Counted from the first letter of the stretch, positions 1-9,242 are shown. The stretch is DNA of 64,000 bases from Desulfobulbaceae bacterium (GCA_023230525.1 JALNXE010000007.1:1-64000); one strand, 5' to 3'. The notes: generated by a model from the letters alone, not told the origin. Numbers and translations: made by a program.

Positions 1-93
1 CTTACAAATTTTATGGCACTACAAACTGCCTCTAACAAAGTCCCCATTGATATTATTAGATTTTTTGAAGCAAAATGGAGCAAAAATCGCTAA
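1..93 (+). CDS. 3' end of an unidentified gene (partial)
   Basis: Frame 1 is open from the first base to a TAA at 91-93 and encodes 30 residues ending in FFEAKWSKNR. The start lies outside the window. The basic, tryptophan-containing end would suit a transposase C-terminus, but no family can be named. It converges on pta, so no acetate kinase gene follows pta directly. Confidence 0.35.
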   Translation, partial: LTNFMALQTASNKVPIDIIRFFEAKWSKNR

Positions 94-186
94 AATAGCT
101 TCGCTTGTGTTAAACTTGGGTTAAAGTGCCCTTGTGCCCCTTGAGGGTATAAAATTAAAGGTTGTTTCTAATCAGATAGTACCGCA

Positions 187-217
187 ACTTTAGGCACTTC
201 AAGTACTTTAGGCACTT
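187..217. repeat. 13-bp direct repeat at the 3' end of pta
   Basis: ACTTTAGGCACTT occurs at 187-199 and again at 205-217, 18 bp apart; the second copy overlaps the pta stop codon. Read on the minus strand this is a repeated AAGTGCCTAAAGT string. A 16-bp string (CCCCTTGAGGGTATAA) at 137-152 recurs at 38629-38644, so this end looks repeat-derived. Confidence 0.5.
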
Positions 218-2334
218 TTCTCCGCCTGGGCCTGGATGGCGGTGATGGCCACGGTGTTGACGATATCAGGCACGGTGCAGCCGCGGGACAGGTCGTTGAC
301 TGGTTTTTTCAGCCCCTGCAGCACCGGGCCGATGGCCACGGCATTGGCGGCCCGCTGCACGGCCTTGTAGGTGTTGTTGCCGGTGTTGAGGTCCGGGAAG
401 ATGAACACGGTGGCATGGCCCGCCACCTCAGAACCGGGCATCTTGGTGGCCGCCACCTCCGGGTCGATGGCGGCATCATACTGCAGGGGACCGGCAATGG
501 GCACGTTAAGGCCGCGCTCGGCAATGAGCTGTCTCGCCATGGCCGTGGCCTCCACCACCTTGTCCACGTCCTCACCCTTGCCGGAGGTGCCGGTGGAGTA
601 ACTGAGCATGGCCACCCGGGGTTCGATGCCGAAGATGCGGGCCGTCTCCGCCGAACTGACGGCGATCTCGGCCAGGCCCCGGGCATCGGGGTTGGTGTTG
701 ACCGCGCAGTCGCCGAAGACCAGCACGCTGTCCTTGAGGCACATGAGAAAGATGGAAGAGACGATGGAGGCCCCTGGTTTGGTCTTGATAAACTCGAAGG
801 CCGGCCGGATGGTCTGGGCCGTGGTGGTCACCGAACCGGAAACCATGCCGTCGGCCAGTCCCTTGTAAACCATCATGGTGGCGAAATAGGTGGGGTCTGA
901 CATGCGGTCCCGGGCGATATCCACCAGGACACCCTTGTGTTTGCGCAGCTCGACGTAGGTCGTGACAAAATCCTCATAATAGGCGGATACGCCGGGGTTG
1001 ATGATCTCCGCCCCCTTGATGTTGAGACCAAAGCTCGCTGCCCTGCTGCGGATCTCCTCTTCCCGGCCCAGCAGGATGAGGTCAGCCACCCCCCGGCGCA
1101 GCAGGATGTCGGCGGCGCGGAGAATGCGCTCCCCGGACCCTTCGGGCAGGACGATGCGCTGGCGGTTGCGGGCCGCCTTCTCCACCAGGGAGTATTCGAA
1201 CATCTTGGGGGTAACCCGCAGGGAACGCCGGGTGACCACCCGCTGCCGCAGCTCGGGCACATTGACGTAGCGGGCAAAGCCGCCCAGGGCGGTGGCGATG
1301 CGCTGGCTGTCGCCAACCTCAATGCGGCCGTAAACCTTGTTCAGCTGCTGGATGGTCTGGTAGGTGTGGCCCTCCACCGAGATCACCGGCACCGGCACCC
1401 CGGTCCAGCCTTCAATCAGCCGGTGCACGCTCGCGTCCGGCTGCAGGCCGCCGGTGAGCACGATGCCGGAGATGTCCGGGTACAGGCTGGACAGGCGGGA
1501 GGAGAGGCTGGCCAGGATGATGTCCGACCGGTCCCCCGGGGTGATGATCAGGCTGCCGGCCTTGATGTACTTCAAAAAGTTGCCGATCTGCATGGCCGCC
1601 ACCACGTAGTTGTCCACCAGGGAACTCAGCCCGCTGTGGCCATAGAGCACCTGGCCGTCCAGCCAGCGCTTGACGTCGCCCACCGTGGGTTTACCCAGGG
1701 TATCGCTCTCCGGAATGGTATAGAAATGCAGGGGCTGGCTGCAGCCCTTGCAGCGTATTTTATCCTGGATCAGGCTGATCATGTCCTCGGTGAAACCGGC
1801 CGGGGCCCGGTTGACCACACAGGCCACCAGGTCCACTCCCTTTTCCTCCAGGGTGTCGATGGTCAGCTGGGTGAAGCTGACCACCTCTTCCGGCGTCTTT
1901 TCCCGGCCGGAGGAGACCACCAGCACCGGGGCCCCGAGGTTTGCCGCGATATCGGCGTTGATGTTGAATTCAAAGGCCGCATCCTTGCCCTTGAAGTCGG
2001 TGCCCTCGCAGAGCACGAAATCATACTTGGCTTCCAGCTGTTTGTATCGGTTCAGGATGTTTTCATGCAGAAACGCCTGCTGGCCGGAATTGATCAGCTC
2101 CCGGGCCTGGGTCAGGGTAAAGGCGTAGGTCTCCTCAAAGGGCACCTCCAGGCGGAAATGGCTGAGCACCAGATCGATGTCATGGTCCCGCTCGCCGCCT
2201 GCCGGATCGTTGATGATCGGCCGGAAGAAGGCCACGTTATTTAATTCACGCAGGATCATCTGCATGACACCGAGCACCACGGCGGATTTGCCGCTCAGTT
2301 CCTCGGTTGCCGTTACGTAAAGATTCTTGGCCAT
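208..2334 (-). CDS. pta: Phosphate acetyltransferase, long DRTGG-containing form
   Basis: Converts acetyl-CoA and phosphate to acetyl phosphate, the step before ATP formation when lactate is oxidised to acetate. The 708 residues show three parts: an N-terminal dethiobiotin-synthetase-like P-loop region (about 1-200), a central DRTGG domain (about 215-335, with ITPGDRSDII), and the C-terminal catalytic PTA domain (about 375-705, with LPEGSGERIL and SYSTGTSGKGEDVD). This length fits the long bacterial Pta. It is the last gene of the lactate operon, 21 bp after the FeS subunit. The same association of lactate permease, dehydrogenase and pta is known from Desulfovibrio organic-acid oxidation loci. 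Confidence 0.95.
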   Translation of the reverse strand: MAKNLYVTATEELSGKSAVVLGVMQMILRELNNVAFFRPIINDPAGGERDHDIDLVLSHFRLEVPFEETYAFTLTQARELINSGQQAFLHENILNRYKQLEAKYDFVLCEGTDFKGKDAAFEFNINADIAANLGAPVLVVSSGREKTPEEVVSFTQLTIDTLEEKGVDLVACVVNRAPAGFTEDMISLIQDKIRCKGCSQPLHFYTIPESDTLGKPTVGDVKRWLDGQVLYGHSGLSSLVDNYVVAAMQIGNFLKYIKAGSLIITPGDRSDIILASLSSRLSSLYPDISGIVLTGGLQPDASVHRLIEGWTGVPVPVISVEGHTYQTIQQLNKVYGRIEVGDSQRIATALGGFARYVNVPELRQRVVTRRSLRVTPKMFEYSLVEKAARNRQRIVLPEGSGERILRAADILLRRGVADLILLGREEEIRSRAASFGLNIKGAEIINPGVSAYYEDFVTTYVELRKHKGVLVDIARDRMSDPTYFATMMVYKGLADGMVSGSVTTTAQTIRPAFEFIKTKPGASIVSSIFLMCLKDSVLVFGDCAVNTNPDARGLAEIAVSSAETARIFGIEPRVAMLSYSTGTSGKGEDVDKVVEATAMARQLIAERGLNVPIAGPLQYDAAIDPEVAATKMPGSEVAGHATVFIFPDLNTGNNTYKAVQRAANAVAIGPVLQGLKKPVNDLSRGCTVPDIVNTVAITAIQAQAEKSA

Positions 2335-2355
2335 GGCGTTTTCCTCGTGCTGAAT

Positions 2356-3648
2356 TTACCCCTGGTTTTTCATGGAGTCGGCATAGAGTTCGATGACGTG
2401 TTTGACCTTGATGCCCGCCTGTTTATGGGACAGCATGTCCGTGATGTGCAGCATGCAGGCCGGGCAGCTGGTGGCCAGGATGTCCGCCCCGGCATCCATG
2501 ATGTTCTGTGCCTTGCGGCTGCCGATTTTTTTGGACAGCTCGTAATGGGCGACATTAAAGCTGCCGCCGCAGCCGCAGCAGCTGCCCGCTTCCCGCATCT
2601 CCGTATAGGCGCAGCCCGCCGCCTTGATCAGGGTGCGCGGCTGGGCGGTGATGCCCAGCCCGTTTTTGAGATGGCACGGGTCGTGATAGGTGACCTTTCC
2701 GCCGCCTGCCGCGGGCGCCTCCGTCACCCCCAGCACATCCACCAGAAACTGGCTGATGTCCATGGTCCTGCCGGCCAGCTCTTTGATTGCGGCGCCAAGG
2801 GCCGGATCGCCCTTGAACATGCGCGGCCAGAGTTCCTTGATGGTCGAGGTGCAGGTGGCACACGAAGTAAGCAGATAATCGAACTCGCGGGCGGTAAACC
2901 ATTGTACGTTCATGGCCACCAGTTTGTCAAAGGTTGCCTGGTCGCCGCTGGACAGGGCCGGAATACCGCAGCAGGCCTGCTGGGCGGGCAGAAAAACCCC
3001 CACCCCCTTGCGGGCCAGCACCTCAAGCGCCGCCTGGCCCACCCGGGGAAAGATCTTGTCAATGACGCAGCCGGTAAAAAAGGCCACCCTGATGCCGCTT
3101 GCCCCGGCCGGGGTATCAAGCTCCGGCACCAGCTTATGCAGCGGGGTGGCGGCCAGGGTCTTGAAATGGCGGTCGCCCACCAGGGGTGAATTAAAGCGGG
3201 CGCAGGAGGAACCGAGCATATCATCCACCTTTTTGGTGAACAGGCCCTGGAAGGTGGCGCCCATGCCGGTCAGGGCGTTGAACAGCCGGGGATTGGCCAG
3301 CATGCCGCGGAAGATGGCCTTTTTGGTCCCGGACAGGCCGAAATAACCGGTCATGATGGCCCGGGCCTTGAGAAAGATATCCATGACCCTGACCCCGCTG
3401 GGGCAGTTGGCCTGGCAGGTGCCGCACAGCAGGCAGCGGTTCAGCTTGTCGTTGACCCCGGCCGCATCGGTGAGCATCTCCCGGGCCAGCCCGTCCAGCA
3501 GGGCCAGCTTGCCGCGGGTGACGTCCGTTTCGCGCCCGGTCTGGGCAAACACCGGACAGACCGCCTGGCACATGCCGCAGCGCATGCAGCTCACCAGCTG
3601 GTCGTCCAGCTCCCTGAACATCTGAGCAAGTTGATGCAAATCAGCCAT
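2356..3648 (-). CDS. Lactate/glycolate oxidase iron-sulfur subunit (GlcF/LldE-type)
   Basis: The 430-residue electron-transfer subunit probably takes electrons from the adjacent FAD subunit and passes them to the menaquinone pool or a heterodisulfide-reductase-like partner. Two 4Fe-4S motifs are visible: CMRCGMCQAVCP (Cys21/24/27/31) and CLLCGTCQANCP (Cys72/75/78/82). Two CCG domains follow, with CCGIPA and GSCCGCGG. The start is supported by an AGGAGG ribosome site in the 9-bp gap after glcD. Which substrate isomer is used cannot be read from the sequence; lactate is inferred from the permease next door. Confidence 0.9.
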   Translation of the reverse strand: MADLHQLAQMFRELDDQLVSCMRCGMCQAVCPVFAQTGRETDVTRGKLALLDGLAREMLTDAAGVNDKLNRCLLCGTCQANCPSGVRVMDIFLKARAIMTGYFGLSGTKKAIFRGMLANPRLFNALTGMGATFQGLFTKKVDDMLGSSCARFNSPLVGDRHFKTLAATPLHKLVPELDTPAGASGIRVAFFTGCVIDKIFPRVGQAALEVLARKGVGVFLPAQQACCGIPALSSGDQATFDKLVAMNVQWFTAREFDYLLTSCATCTSTIKELWPRMFKGDPALGAAIKELAGRTMDISQFLVDVLGVTEAPAAGGGKVTYHDPCHLKNGLGITAQPRTLIKAAGCAYTEMREAGSCCGCGGSFNVAHYELSKKIGSRKAQNIMDAGADILATSCPACMLHITDMLSHKQAGIKVKHVIELYADSMKNQG

Positions 3649-3657
3649 GACAACCTC

Positions 3658-5034
3658 CTAGCCTATGATTTTGCCGGGATTGAGAATTCCTTTGGGATCG
3701 AGCACGGATTTCATGCGGCGGCAGTAATCAAGGGTGCCGCGGTTGGTCTCAAGCACCATGTATTTGGCCTTGGCAAGGCCAATGCCGTGCTCGCCGGACA
3801 GGGTGCCGCCCAGCTCCAGGGCGCGGTTGAAGATCTCGTCAATGGCCTTTTCCACCCGCTGCCACTCCTTTGTGTCCCGCCGGTCCGTGAGAATGGTGGG
3901 ATGCAGGTTGCCGTCCCCGGCATGGCCGAAGGTGCCGATGGTCAGCTGATACCTGCGGCTGATGTCCTCCAGAACCTTGATCATGGCCGGAATCTTGGAG
4001 CGCGGCACAGTGGCGTCCTCCAGCACGCAGGTGGGCCGGAGTTTGGCCAGGGCCGGCAGGGCGTCGCGCCGGGCCTGCCAGACCGCGTCCCGTTCGGCGG
4101 CGTCCCGGGCCACCTTCAGCTCGCCTGCCCCGTGCTCTCGGCATATCTGTTCAACCAGGGCCGCCTCGTCCGCCACCTGGGCCGGATGGCCATCCACCTC
4201 GATGAGCAGCAGGGCCGCCGCCTCAGTGGGGAGTCCGGCGTGGCGGAAGTTTTCCACGGTGCGGATGGTGAAATTGTCCATGATCTCCAGGGTGGCGGGC
4301 ACGATTTTCGCGGCAATAATGGCCGCCACGGTCTCCGAGGCGGCCTGCATGGAAGCAAAGGTGGCCATCATGGACCGGGCCGCCTTGGGCGGCGGGATGA
4401 TCTTTAAGATGATCTTATCGAATACGCCCAGGGTTCCCTCCGAGGCCACCATCAAGCCGGTCAGGTTGTAACCGGAGACACACTTGACCGTGCGGGAGCC
4501 GGTCTTGATCAGATTGCCGTTGACGTCCCAGAAGTCGATGCCCATGACATAATCCTTGGTCACCCCGTATTTGAGGCCCCGCAGGCCGCCGGCGTTCTCC
4601 GCCACATTGCCGCCCAGGGTGGAGACCGCCTGGCTGCCGGGGTCCGGCGGATAAAAGAGGCCGAGGGCGGCCACGGCAGAGGCAAACTTGGCCGTGACCA
4701 CGCCGGGCTCCACCACGGCGTACATATCCTCGGCATTGATCTCCAGGATGCGGTTGAGCCCGTTGGTCAGCACCACCACCCCGCCGGGATGGGGAATGGT
4801 GCCGCCGGAGAGATTGGTGCCCGCCCCGCGCACGGTGAGCGGCAGGCCGTGGTCATTGCACAGCTTGACGGTCTTGCCCAGGGTCTCGCTGTTTTCCGGC
4901 CTTACCACCAGCGCAGGCATCACCGAGTTAAGCACGGCCGCATCGTAGGAGTAGGCATGGCGGTCGGTTTCACTGGCCATGACGTTGTCATCTCCGACTA
5001 CTGCGGCGAATTCCTTGATGATTGAGGTGTTCAT
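3658..5034 (-). CDS. FAD-linked D-lactate/glycolate dehydrogenase (GlcD/Dld-type)
   Basis: A 458-residue FAD oxidase that oxidises a 2-hydroxy acid, here probably lactate to pyruvate. The N-terminal FAD_binding_4 (PCMH) domain spans about 35-215, with VRGAGTNLSGGT as the pyrophosphate-contacting loop. The C-terminal FAD-oxidase domain has HAGDGNLHP and SGEHGIGLAK. An AAGGAGA ribosome site lies upstream of the ATG. It sits between the permease and the FeS subunit in one operon and probably forms a complex with the latter. Confidence 0.93.
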   Translation of the reverse strand: MNTSIIKEFAAVVGDDNVMASETDRHAYSYDAAVLNSVMPALVVRPENSETLGKTVKLCNDHGLPLTVRGAGTNLSGGTIPHPGGVVVLTNGLNRILEINAEDMYAVVEPGVVTAKFASAVAALGLFYPPDPGSQAVSTLGGNVAENAGGLRGLKYGVTKDYVMGIDFWDVNGNLIKTGSRTVKCVSGYNLTGLMVASEGTLGVFDKIILKIIPPPKAARSMMATFASMQAASETVAAIIAAKIVPATLEIMDNFTIRTVENFRHAGLPTEAAALLLIEVDGHPAQVADEAALVEQICREHGAGELKVARDAAERDAVWQARRDALPALAKLRPTCVLEDATVPRSKIPAMIKVLEDISRRYQLTIGTFGHAGDGNLHPTILTDRRDTKEWQRVEKAIDEIFNRALELGGTLSGEHGIGLAKAKYMVLETNRGTLDYCRRMKSVLDPKGILNPGKIIG

Positions 5035-5078
5035 TGCATTTCTCCTTTTACGGTATCTGTGCGTCCCGGCCTGCCAGG

Positions 5079-6788
5079 CTAGAACAGGGTGGGGAAGAAA
5101 ACAAAACTAAACAGGGTTGCCAGCAGGCCCACCACCATGCCGTAGAGCAGGAATGGCCAGACCGTGCGTTTCAGGATGGTGCCTTCCATGCCGGACAGTC
5201 CGACCACGGCGCAGGCGGCCACGATGTTGTGGATGCAGATCATGTTGCCCATGGCGCCGCCGGCGACCTGGGCGGATACGATGATCTGGCGGGACAGGTC
5301 AAGCTGGGAGGCGACCCCCCACTGAAATTCGGCAAACAGCAGATCGGACACGGTGTTGGAGCCGGTGATAAAGGCGCCGAGTCCGCCCACGTAAGAGGCG
5401 AACATGGGCCAGGCGCTGCCGGTGATGGCGGCGACACTCTTGGCCATGGCCAGGGGCATGGAGAGATAACCGTGGGGATTGAGCAGCGCGTCGCTTGCCC
5501 CGGAGCCCCGGAAGATGGAAACCAGCCCCACGGCGAAGAACAGGGCGATGGTCGGGTTTTTCATCTTGGCAATGGATTCTCCCCAGGCCTTTTTCACCGC
5601 CTCACCCTTCATGCCGTGCAGCAGAATAGTCAGCAGGGCCACCAGGGTGAAGGGAATGGTGCCGGGCAGATACAGGTAGTCAATGGAGGCGCTGACATCC
5701 TTATAACCGAGGATGCCGTTCCAGGCGATATTCTGGGCGGACAGGAAACCCTTGAGCCCCAGTTCCGGGATGCGGGTGAGCACCAGAATCAGCCCGATGA
5801 GGATATAGGGCAGCCAGGCGCGGAACTGGCTCATGTGACATTTGAATTCACAGAAATTTGAACTGCTGATGTCGCCGGTCCATTCCGGCTCCCATTTGCT
5901 CTCGTCACCGAAATCCCAGACATCCTTAGGGACGCAGAAACCCCTTTTGGCGCCGAAGATGACGATGCCGAGACCGACCAGCCCGCCGATCAGCGACGGG
6001 AACTCAGGCCCGGCGAGCCAGGCAAAGCCCATATACGGCACGGCAAAGCAAACCGCGGCAAAGATGCAGAACTTCCAGGCGGCAAAGCCGTCGCTCCAGC
6101 GGCGGGCGGCGCCGAAGAAGCGGGTGATGAAGCCGAGCATGAAAATGGGCAGAATAAAAATCATGCCGAGGTGCATGACCGAGACCCACTGGCCGATGAC
6201 CAGGTTGAACTGTTCCACATTGCCGTAGTTAAGCCCGGGCACGTCGCTGATGGCCTGATTGACCAGGGGATGGAGAAACTTGAGGCCGAGAATAATCGGG
6301 GTGCCCACAGCGCCGAAACTGACCGGAAAGGAGTTGAAGACCAGACACAGCACGGCCGCGGCCAAGGGGGGAAACCCTAATGACAGCAGCAGCGGCGCAG
6401 CCAGGGCGGCCGGGGTGCCGAAGCCTGCCGCCCCTTCGATAAAGGCGGCAAACATATAACCGATGATGATGGCCTGCACCCGGCGGTCACGGGAGATGTT
6501 CTGCATGCCGTGCTGGATGGTCTCCATGCCGCCGCTGTATTTCAGGGTATAGAGAATGATGATGGCGCCAAAAACAATGATCAGGATACCAATGGCCGTC
6601 ACAAACCCCTGCAGGGTCAGGGCCGCCACATACTTGACCGGCAGGCCCCAGACGGCAACCCCGGCGGCCGCGGCGATGAGCCAGGCCAGGGGCATGGCTT
6701 TGGTTGCAGGCCAGCGCAGGCCGACCATCAGAACAAGGGCCGCCAGGATCGGCAGCACAGCAATAATTGCAAGCAGTTCCAAGGACAT
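5079..6788 (-). CDS. lctP: L-lactate permease
   Basis: Inner-membrane lactate:proton symporter of the LctP/LldP family, with hydrophobic segments along the whole 569 residues. The start chosen at 6788 (MSLELLAI) matches the usual start of the family right at the first membrane helix and has a GGGGTG ribosome site. A longer start at 6827 would add 13 residues overlapping the small upstream ORF. It lies 44 bp before glcD and one base after the stop of a 52-residue ORF, so its translation is probably coupled to that ORF. Confidence 0.93.
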   Translation of the reverse strand: MSLELLAIIAVLPILAALVLMVGLRWPATKAMPLAWLIAAAAGVAVWGLPVKYVAALTLQGFVTAIGILIIVFGAIIILYTLKYSGGMETIQHGMQNISRDRRVQAIIIGYMFAAFIEGAAGFGTPAALAAPLLLSLGFPPLAAAVLCLVFNSFPVSFGAVGTPIILGLKFLHPLVNQAISDVPGLNYGNVEQFNLVIGQWVSVMHLGMIFILPIFMLGFITRFFGAARRWSDGFAAWKFCIFAAVCFAVPYMGFAWLAGPEFPSLIGGLVGLGIVIFGAKRGFCVPKDVWDFGDESKWEPEWTGDISSSNFCEFKCHMSQFRAWLPYILIGLILVLTRIPELGLKGFLSAQNIAWNGILGYKDVSASIDYLYLPGTIPFTLVALLTILLHGMKGEAVKKAWGESIAKMKNPTIALFFAVGLVSIFRGSGASDALLNPHGYLSMPLAMAKSVAAITGSAWPMFASYVGGLGAFITGSNTVSDLLFAEFQWGVASQLDLSRQIIVSAQVAGGAMGNMICIHNIVAACAVVGLSGMEGTILKRTVWPFLLYGMVVGLLATLFSFVFFPTLF

Positions 6789-6789
6789 A

Positions 6790-6948
6790 TCAGCACCCCA
6801 TAAAAATGTTGCGATTTTGAAAATCATCCCGCCTCAGATCAGGACAAGCCGGGCTTGCCGGATATGGCGGCCGGGACAGCGATTCTTCAGGTAATGGCCT
6901 GCCGCCCAAAGGTCCGGCGGTTTCCGTGCGATTTGTTTTTTGCTTCAT
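6790..6948 (-). CDS. 52-residue leader ORF translationally coupled to lctP
   Basis: Starts with [14 protein letters not shown] and ends NRNIFMGC. The start has an unusually good ribosome site (AGGAGGA, 4 bases before the ATG). The TGA stop (6790-6792) is one base from the lctP start. No domain is recognised; it is rich in proline and arginine and has no clear membrane segment. It may be a regulatory leader peptide or a small permease partner. Its position as the first ORF after the predicted promoter is seen in the sequence; a function is not. Confidence 0.5.
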   Translation of the reverse strand: MKQKTNRTETAGPLGGRPLPEESLSRPPYPASPACPDLRRDDFQNRNIFMGC

Positions 6949-7056
6949 GCAATCCTCCTTTTTTCTTTTGCCGCCGGAGCCGGGAAAGTCACCCAGGCAG
7001 CATGACTGCTTTCCATCGGGAAAGCTCGGGGCAATCAGGCACAATCGAGAGTGGCT

Positions 7057-7070
7057 ATTGGTCTTACCAC
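7057..7070. promoter_or_regulatory. FadR/LldR-type operator 1 of the lactate operon
   Basis: ATTGGTCTTACCAC has the TTGGT-N3-ACCAC dyad typical of GntR/FadR-family lactate regulators. It lies downstream of the predicted -35 box on the minus strand, about 110 bp before the 52-residue ORF. Confidence 0.65.
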
Positions 7071-7091
7071 TGTCTTTACCATACATGTATC

Positions 7092-7112
7092 AATTGGTAA
7101 GACCACTGTCAA
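7092..7112 (-). promoter_or_regulatory. Operator 2 overlapping the lactate operon promoter
   Basis: AATTGGTAAGACCACT (7092-7107) is the second operator dyad. On the minus strand a perfect -35 box TTGACA (7107-7112) abuts it, so a bound repressor would sit between -35 and -10. The -10 hexamer is poor (around TACATG, 17 bp away). This geometry suits direct repression relieved by lactate. Confidence 0.6.
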
Positions 7113-7327
7113 GGTATTTTTTTTATACAAGGAGAATATTTTTTATACAAACTGCGGGAGCTGACGACATTTATGCAAAAAGTATTGAAATAACACAAAA
7201 AAAATAATTGAAGTAGCCTCACAGATTTTATCAAAAACAGTTACAGCCTGTCAAAGAAAAAGAGGCGCGCAAGCAATTTCTCGGCTGGAGGCGGCTTTTT
7301 TGGCAACTATCAGAAGGGTGGAAAGAA

Positions 7328-7340
7328 GTGGTAAGACCAC
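7328..7340. promoter_or_regulatory. FadR/LldR-type operator 3
   Basis: GTGGTAAGACCAC is a dyad with perfect 5-bp arms, the best match in the window. It lies 222 bp upstream of operator 1 and could loop to the promoter-proximal sites or control a short transcript ending at the plus-strand terminator at 7400-7435. Confidence 0.55.
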
Positions 7341-7399
7341 AGCAGGGCGAAGATGGGGCGGACAGAGAGAATGAGCAAAGTGGCGACAGAGGGGCGGCC

Positions 7400-7435
7400 C
7401 GGGCCTGCCATGACAAGGCAGGCCCGTCTTTCTTT
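7400..7435 (+). terminator. Plus-strand Rho-independent terminator
   Basis: CGGGCCTGCC (7400-7409) pairs perfectly with GGCAGGCCCG (7417-7426) across a 7-base loop and is followed by TCTTTCTTT. No plus-strand gene precedes it. It may end a short untranslated transcript starting near operator 3, or it may be a repeat. Confidence 0.55.
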
Positions 7436-7670
7436 AACTCAACTTTCTGACTTGATCTATTTTGTCGAAATAACGGTGTTTTTTTGTGACATTGTTGCCG
7501 CTCTGATCTCCGTCATGGGAATCCAGCAGACAGGAGACAGAATTCAGAACGATTGATTTTATTACGTTTTATTCTGGCTTCTGAATTCTCTGGAAACAAA
7601 CTTCGGGCAACCTGAAAATATCTATTTCATTTCAACATGCCACCACAACTCAGAAAGTTGAATCTTTAAT

Positions 7671-8378
7671 TTAGGCGAGCTGGGGCAAGGTGGCCTGCAC
7701 CCATTCCAGGTGTTCGGCCATGGCCCGGCGCGCCCTGTCCCCGTCCCTTGCGGCAATGGCCTCATAAATGGCCCGGTGCTGGCCGAGCAGCACCTCAATG
7801 TACCGGGGCTGGCTGTAGAGTTTGGTCAGGGCAACCTCGATGGTGGCCAGGAACAGGCCGTGGATGGTATTTAAAACATGGAGCTGCATGGTATTATGGG
7901 TGGCGGTGGTAATGGCATAGTGGAAGCGGGAATCCACCTCCGAACTCCAGCCGCCGCTTTGCGCCTGGCGGGCCATCTCCTCGACACTGGAGCCGATCTC
8001 TTTGATCTCCGCCTCCGAGGCCCGCTTCGCCGCAAGATAGGCGGCCCAGCATTCCATTCCCATGCGCACCTCAAGCAGCTCCTTCAGCAGCTCCGGGTTA
8101 TCCTCCAACATGGCGGCGAGGGGGGCCAGGGTGCCGTCGGTAAGCGAGCGGACGTAGGTGCCGCCGCCCTGCCTGGATTCCAGCAGCCCCATGGTCTCAA
8201 GCACCATGATGGCCTCCCGCACCGAGGGGCGGCTGACGCCGAGCAGCGCGGCCATTTCCCGCTCCGACGGGATTTTTTCCCCCGGCTTCAACTGGCCGCC
8301 GGTGATGAGGGATTTGATCTGTTCAACGATCTCTTCAGACAGCTTTTTGGGACGAATCGGTTTAAATAAAGTGGTCAT
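7671..8378 (-). CDS. GntR/FadR-family regulator of lactate use
   Basis: A 235-residue one-domain-each FadR-type repressor. The N-terminal winged helix spans about 10-75 (PGEKIPSEREMAALLGVSR, then LESRQGGGTYV) and the C-terminal FCD ligand domain about 90-230. It is on the same strand as the lactate operon but separated by about 880 bp. An operator dyad lies just upstream of its start (8401-8413), suggesting autoregulation. Lactate as ligand is inferred from the neighbours and from the LldR-like operator sequence. Confidence 0.9.
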   Translation of the reverse strand: MTTLFKPIRPKKLSEEIVEQIKSLITGGQLKPGEKIPSEREMAALLGVSRPSVREAIMVLETMGLLESRQGGGTYVRSLTDGTLAPLAAMLEDNPELLKELLEVRMGMECWAAYLAAKRASEAEIKEIGSSVEEMARQAQSGGWSSEVDSRFHYAITTATHNTMQLHVLNTIHGLFLATIEVALTKLYSQPRYIEVLLGQHRAIYEAIAARDGDRARRAMAEHLEWVQATLPQLA

Positions 8379-8400
8379 GCCATCCCCTCTGGATATTAAA

Positions 8401-8413
8401 TTGGTATGACCAC
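8401..8413. promoter_or_regulatory. FadR/LldR-type operator 4, in front of the regulator gene
   Basis: TTGGTATGACCAC matches the dyads in the lctP control region and is centred about 30 bp upstream of the regulator start codon, as expected for negative autoregulation. Confidence 0.6.
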
Positions 8414-8510
8414 TTTACTACCACCAGCGCGGCCGGTTGTCAAGACCCGAAGTGACAAAGGCCAATGCCAACCGGAAAAAATCAGCCACGCAGGCCGGGC
8501 CTGCCGGCTC

Positions 8511-9221
8511 TCAGGGCAGCTCTGGCAGGGCCGGGCCCACCGGCGGCCGCACCACCAGCATCTCATTGCCGCCCTTCTGGAATTCATACGCCACCTGGCG
8601 GATCGCCAGCCGGTAATGGTCCTGGTCCAATTTCTCCATGACCTGGGCCAGATGTCTTGATTTTCGCGCCCCGAGTTCCAGCAGCGGAAAAATCCTCGCC
8701 TCATGGGCCACCCGGCAGAGTTCCCTGATGGCAGCGACATGAAACTCCGCAGAAAGCTGCTCGCTGTAGAGAAAGAGCAGGTGCGAGCATAAGGCCAGGC
8801 CGAATTCCCGGTTTTGCCACGGCAGCCGCGGCAGAGCCCCGGCCAGGTACCTGCCCTCCGCCCTGCCCTGGTCGAAATCCCGCAGAAACTCCGTCATGGC
8901 GGCCAGGCGGAGGCGTCCCAGCTCCGCCACCGACGGGATGGTGTCCCAGCGGAATTCATCGCTGTTTTTGGCGGTCTGGTCCAGCACCAGGGCAAAGGTG
9001 GCATCAATTCTTTCCCTGATCTGGCCGGCGGAAAAGGCATAGATGGGGTCCACGGAAACGATTTTTCCGCCATGGCCGCTGAGGATGCTGTTAAAGCCTG
9101 CCGGACCGTCGCCGCAGCCGAGAATTTTCTGCCGCAGATCAGCGGGGGTCAGCGAGAACATCGCCAGATATTCATCATAGGAGCGGCCCCAGGGGACCAC
9201 TTGCGATAAGGTGAAGGACAT
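8511..9221 (-). CDS. SAM-dependent methyltransferase-like protein
   Basis: A 236-residue protein. Residues about 30-55 (ILGCGDGPAGFNS followed by KIVSVDP) look like the SAM-binding motif I and the acidic end of strand 2 of class I methyltransferases. The rest is conserved in style but lacks an obvious motif IV, so the substrate is unknown. It ends 132 bp before the lactate regulator and is on the same strand, with no sign of a functional link. Confidence 0.65.
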   Translation of the reverse strand: MSFTLSQVVPWGRSYDEYLAMFSLTPADLRQKILGCGDGPAGFNSILSGHGGKIVSVDPIYAFSAGQIRERIDATFALVLDQTAKNSDEFRWDTIPSVAELGRLRLAAMTEFLRDFDQGRAEGRYLAGALPRLPWQNREFGLALCSHLLFLYSEQLSAEFHVAAIRELCRVAHEARIFPLLELGARKSRHLAQVMEKLDQDHYRLAIRQVAYEFQKGGNEMLVVRPPVGPALPELP

Positions 9222-9242
9222 TGTCGCACCTGTTATTGATGG

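Larger units (their letters stand above)
6949..7670. other. Control region between lctP operon and its regulator
   Basis: Holds three operator dyads, a -35 box, a duplicated TTTTTTATACAA (7119-7130 and 7139-7150), a plus-strand hairpin terminator, and a repeat-like stretch (about 7515-7590, CAGAATTCAGAA followed by CTGGCTTCTGAATTC). No further protein-coding gene is apparent. Confidence 0.6.

Noticed and set aside
937..2244. Long open frames opposite pta and other GC-rich genes
   Set aside because: They are antisense shadows with odd composition (His, Gly, Gln rich) and lie fully within well-supported genes on the other strand.
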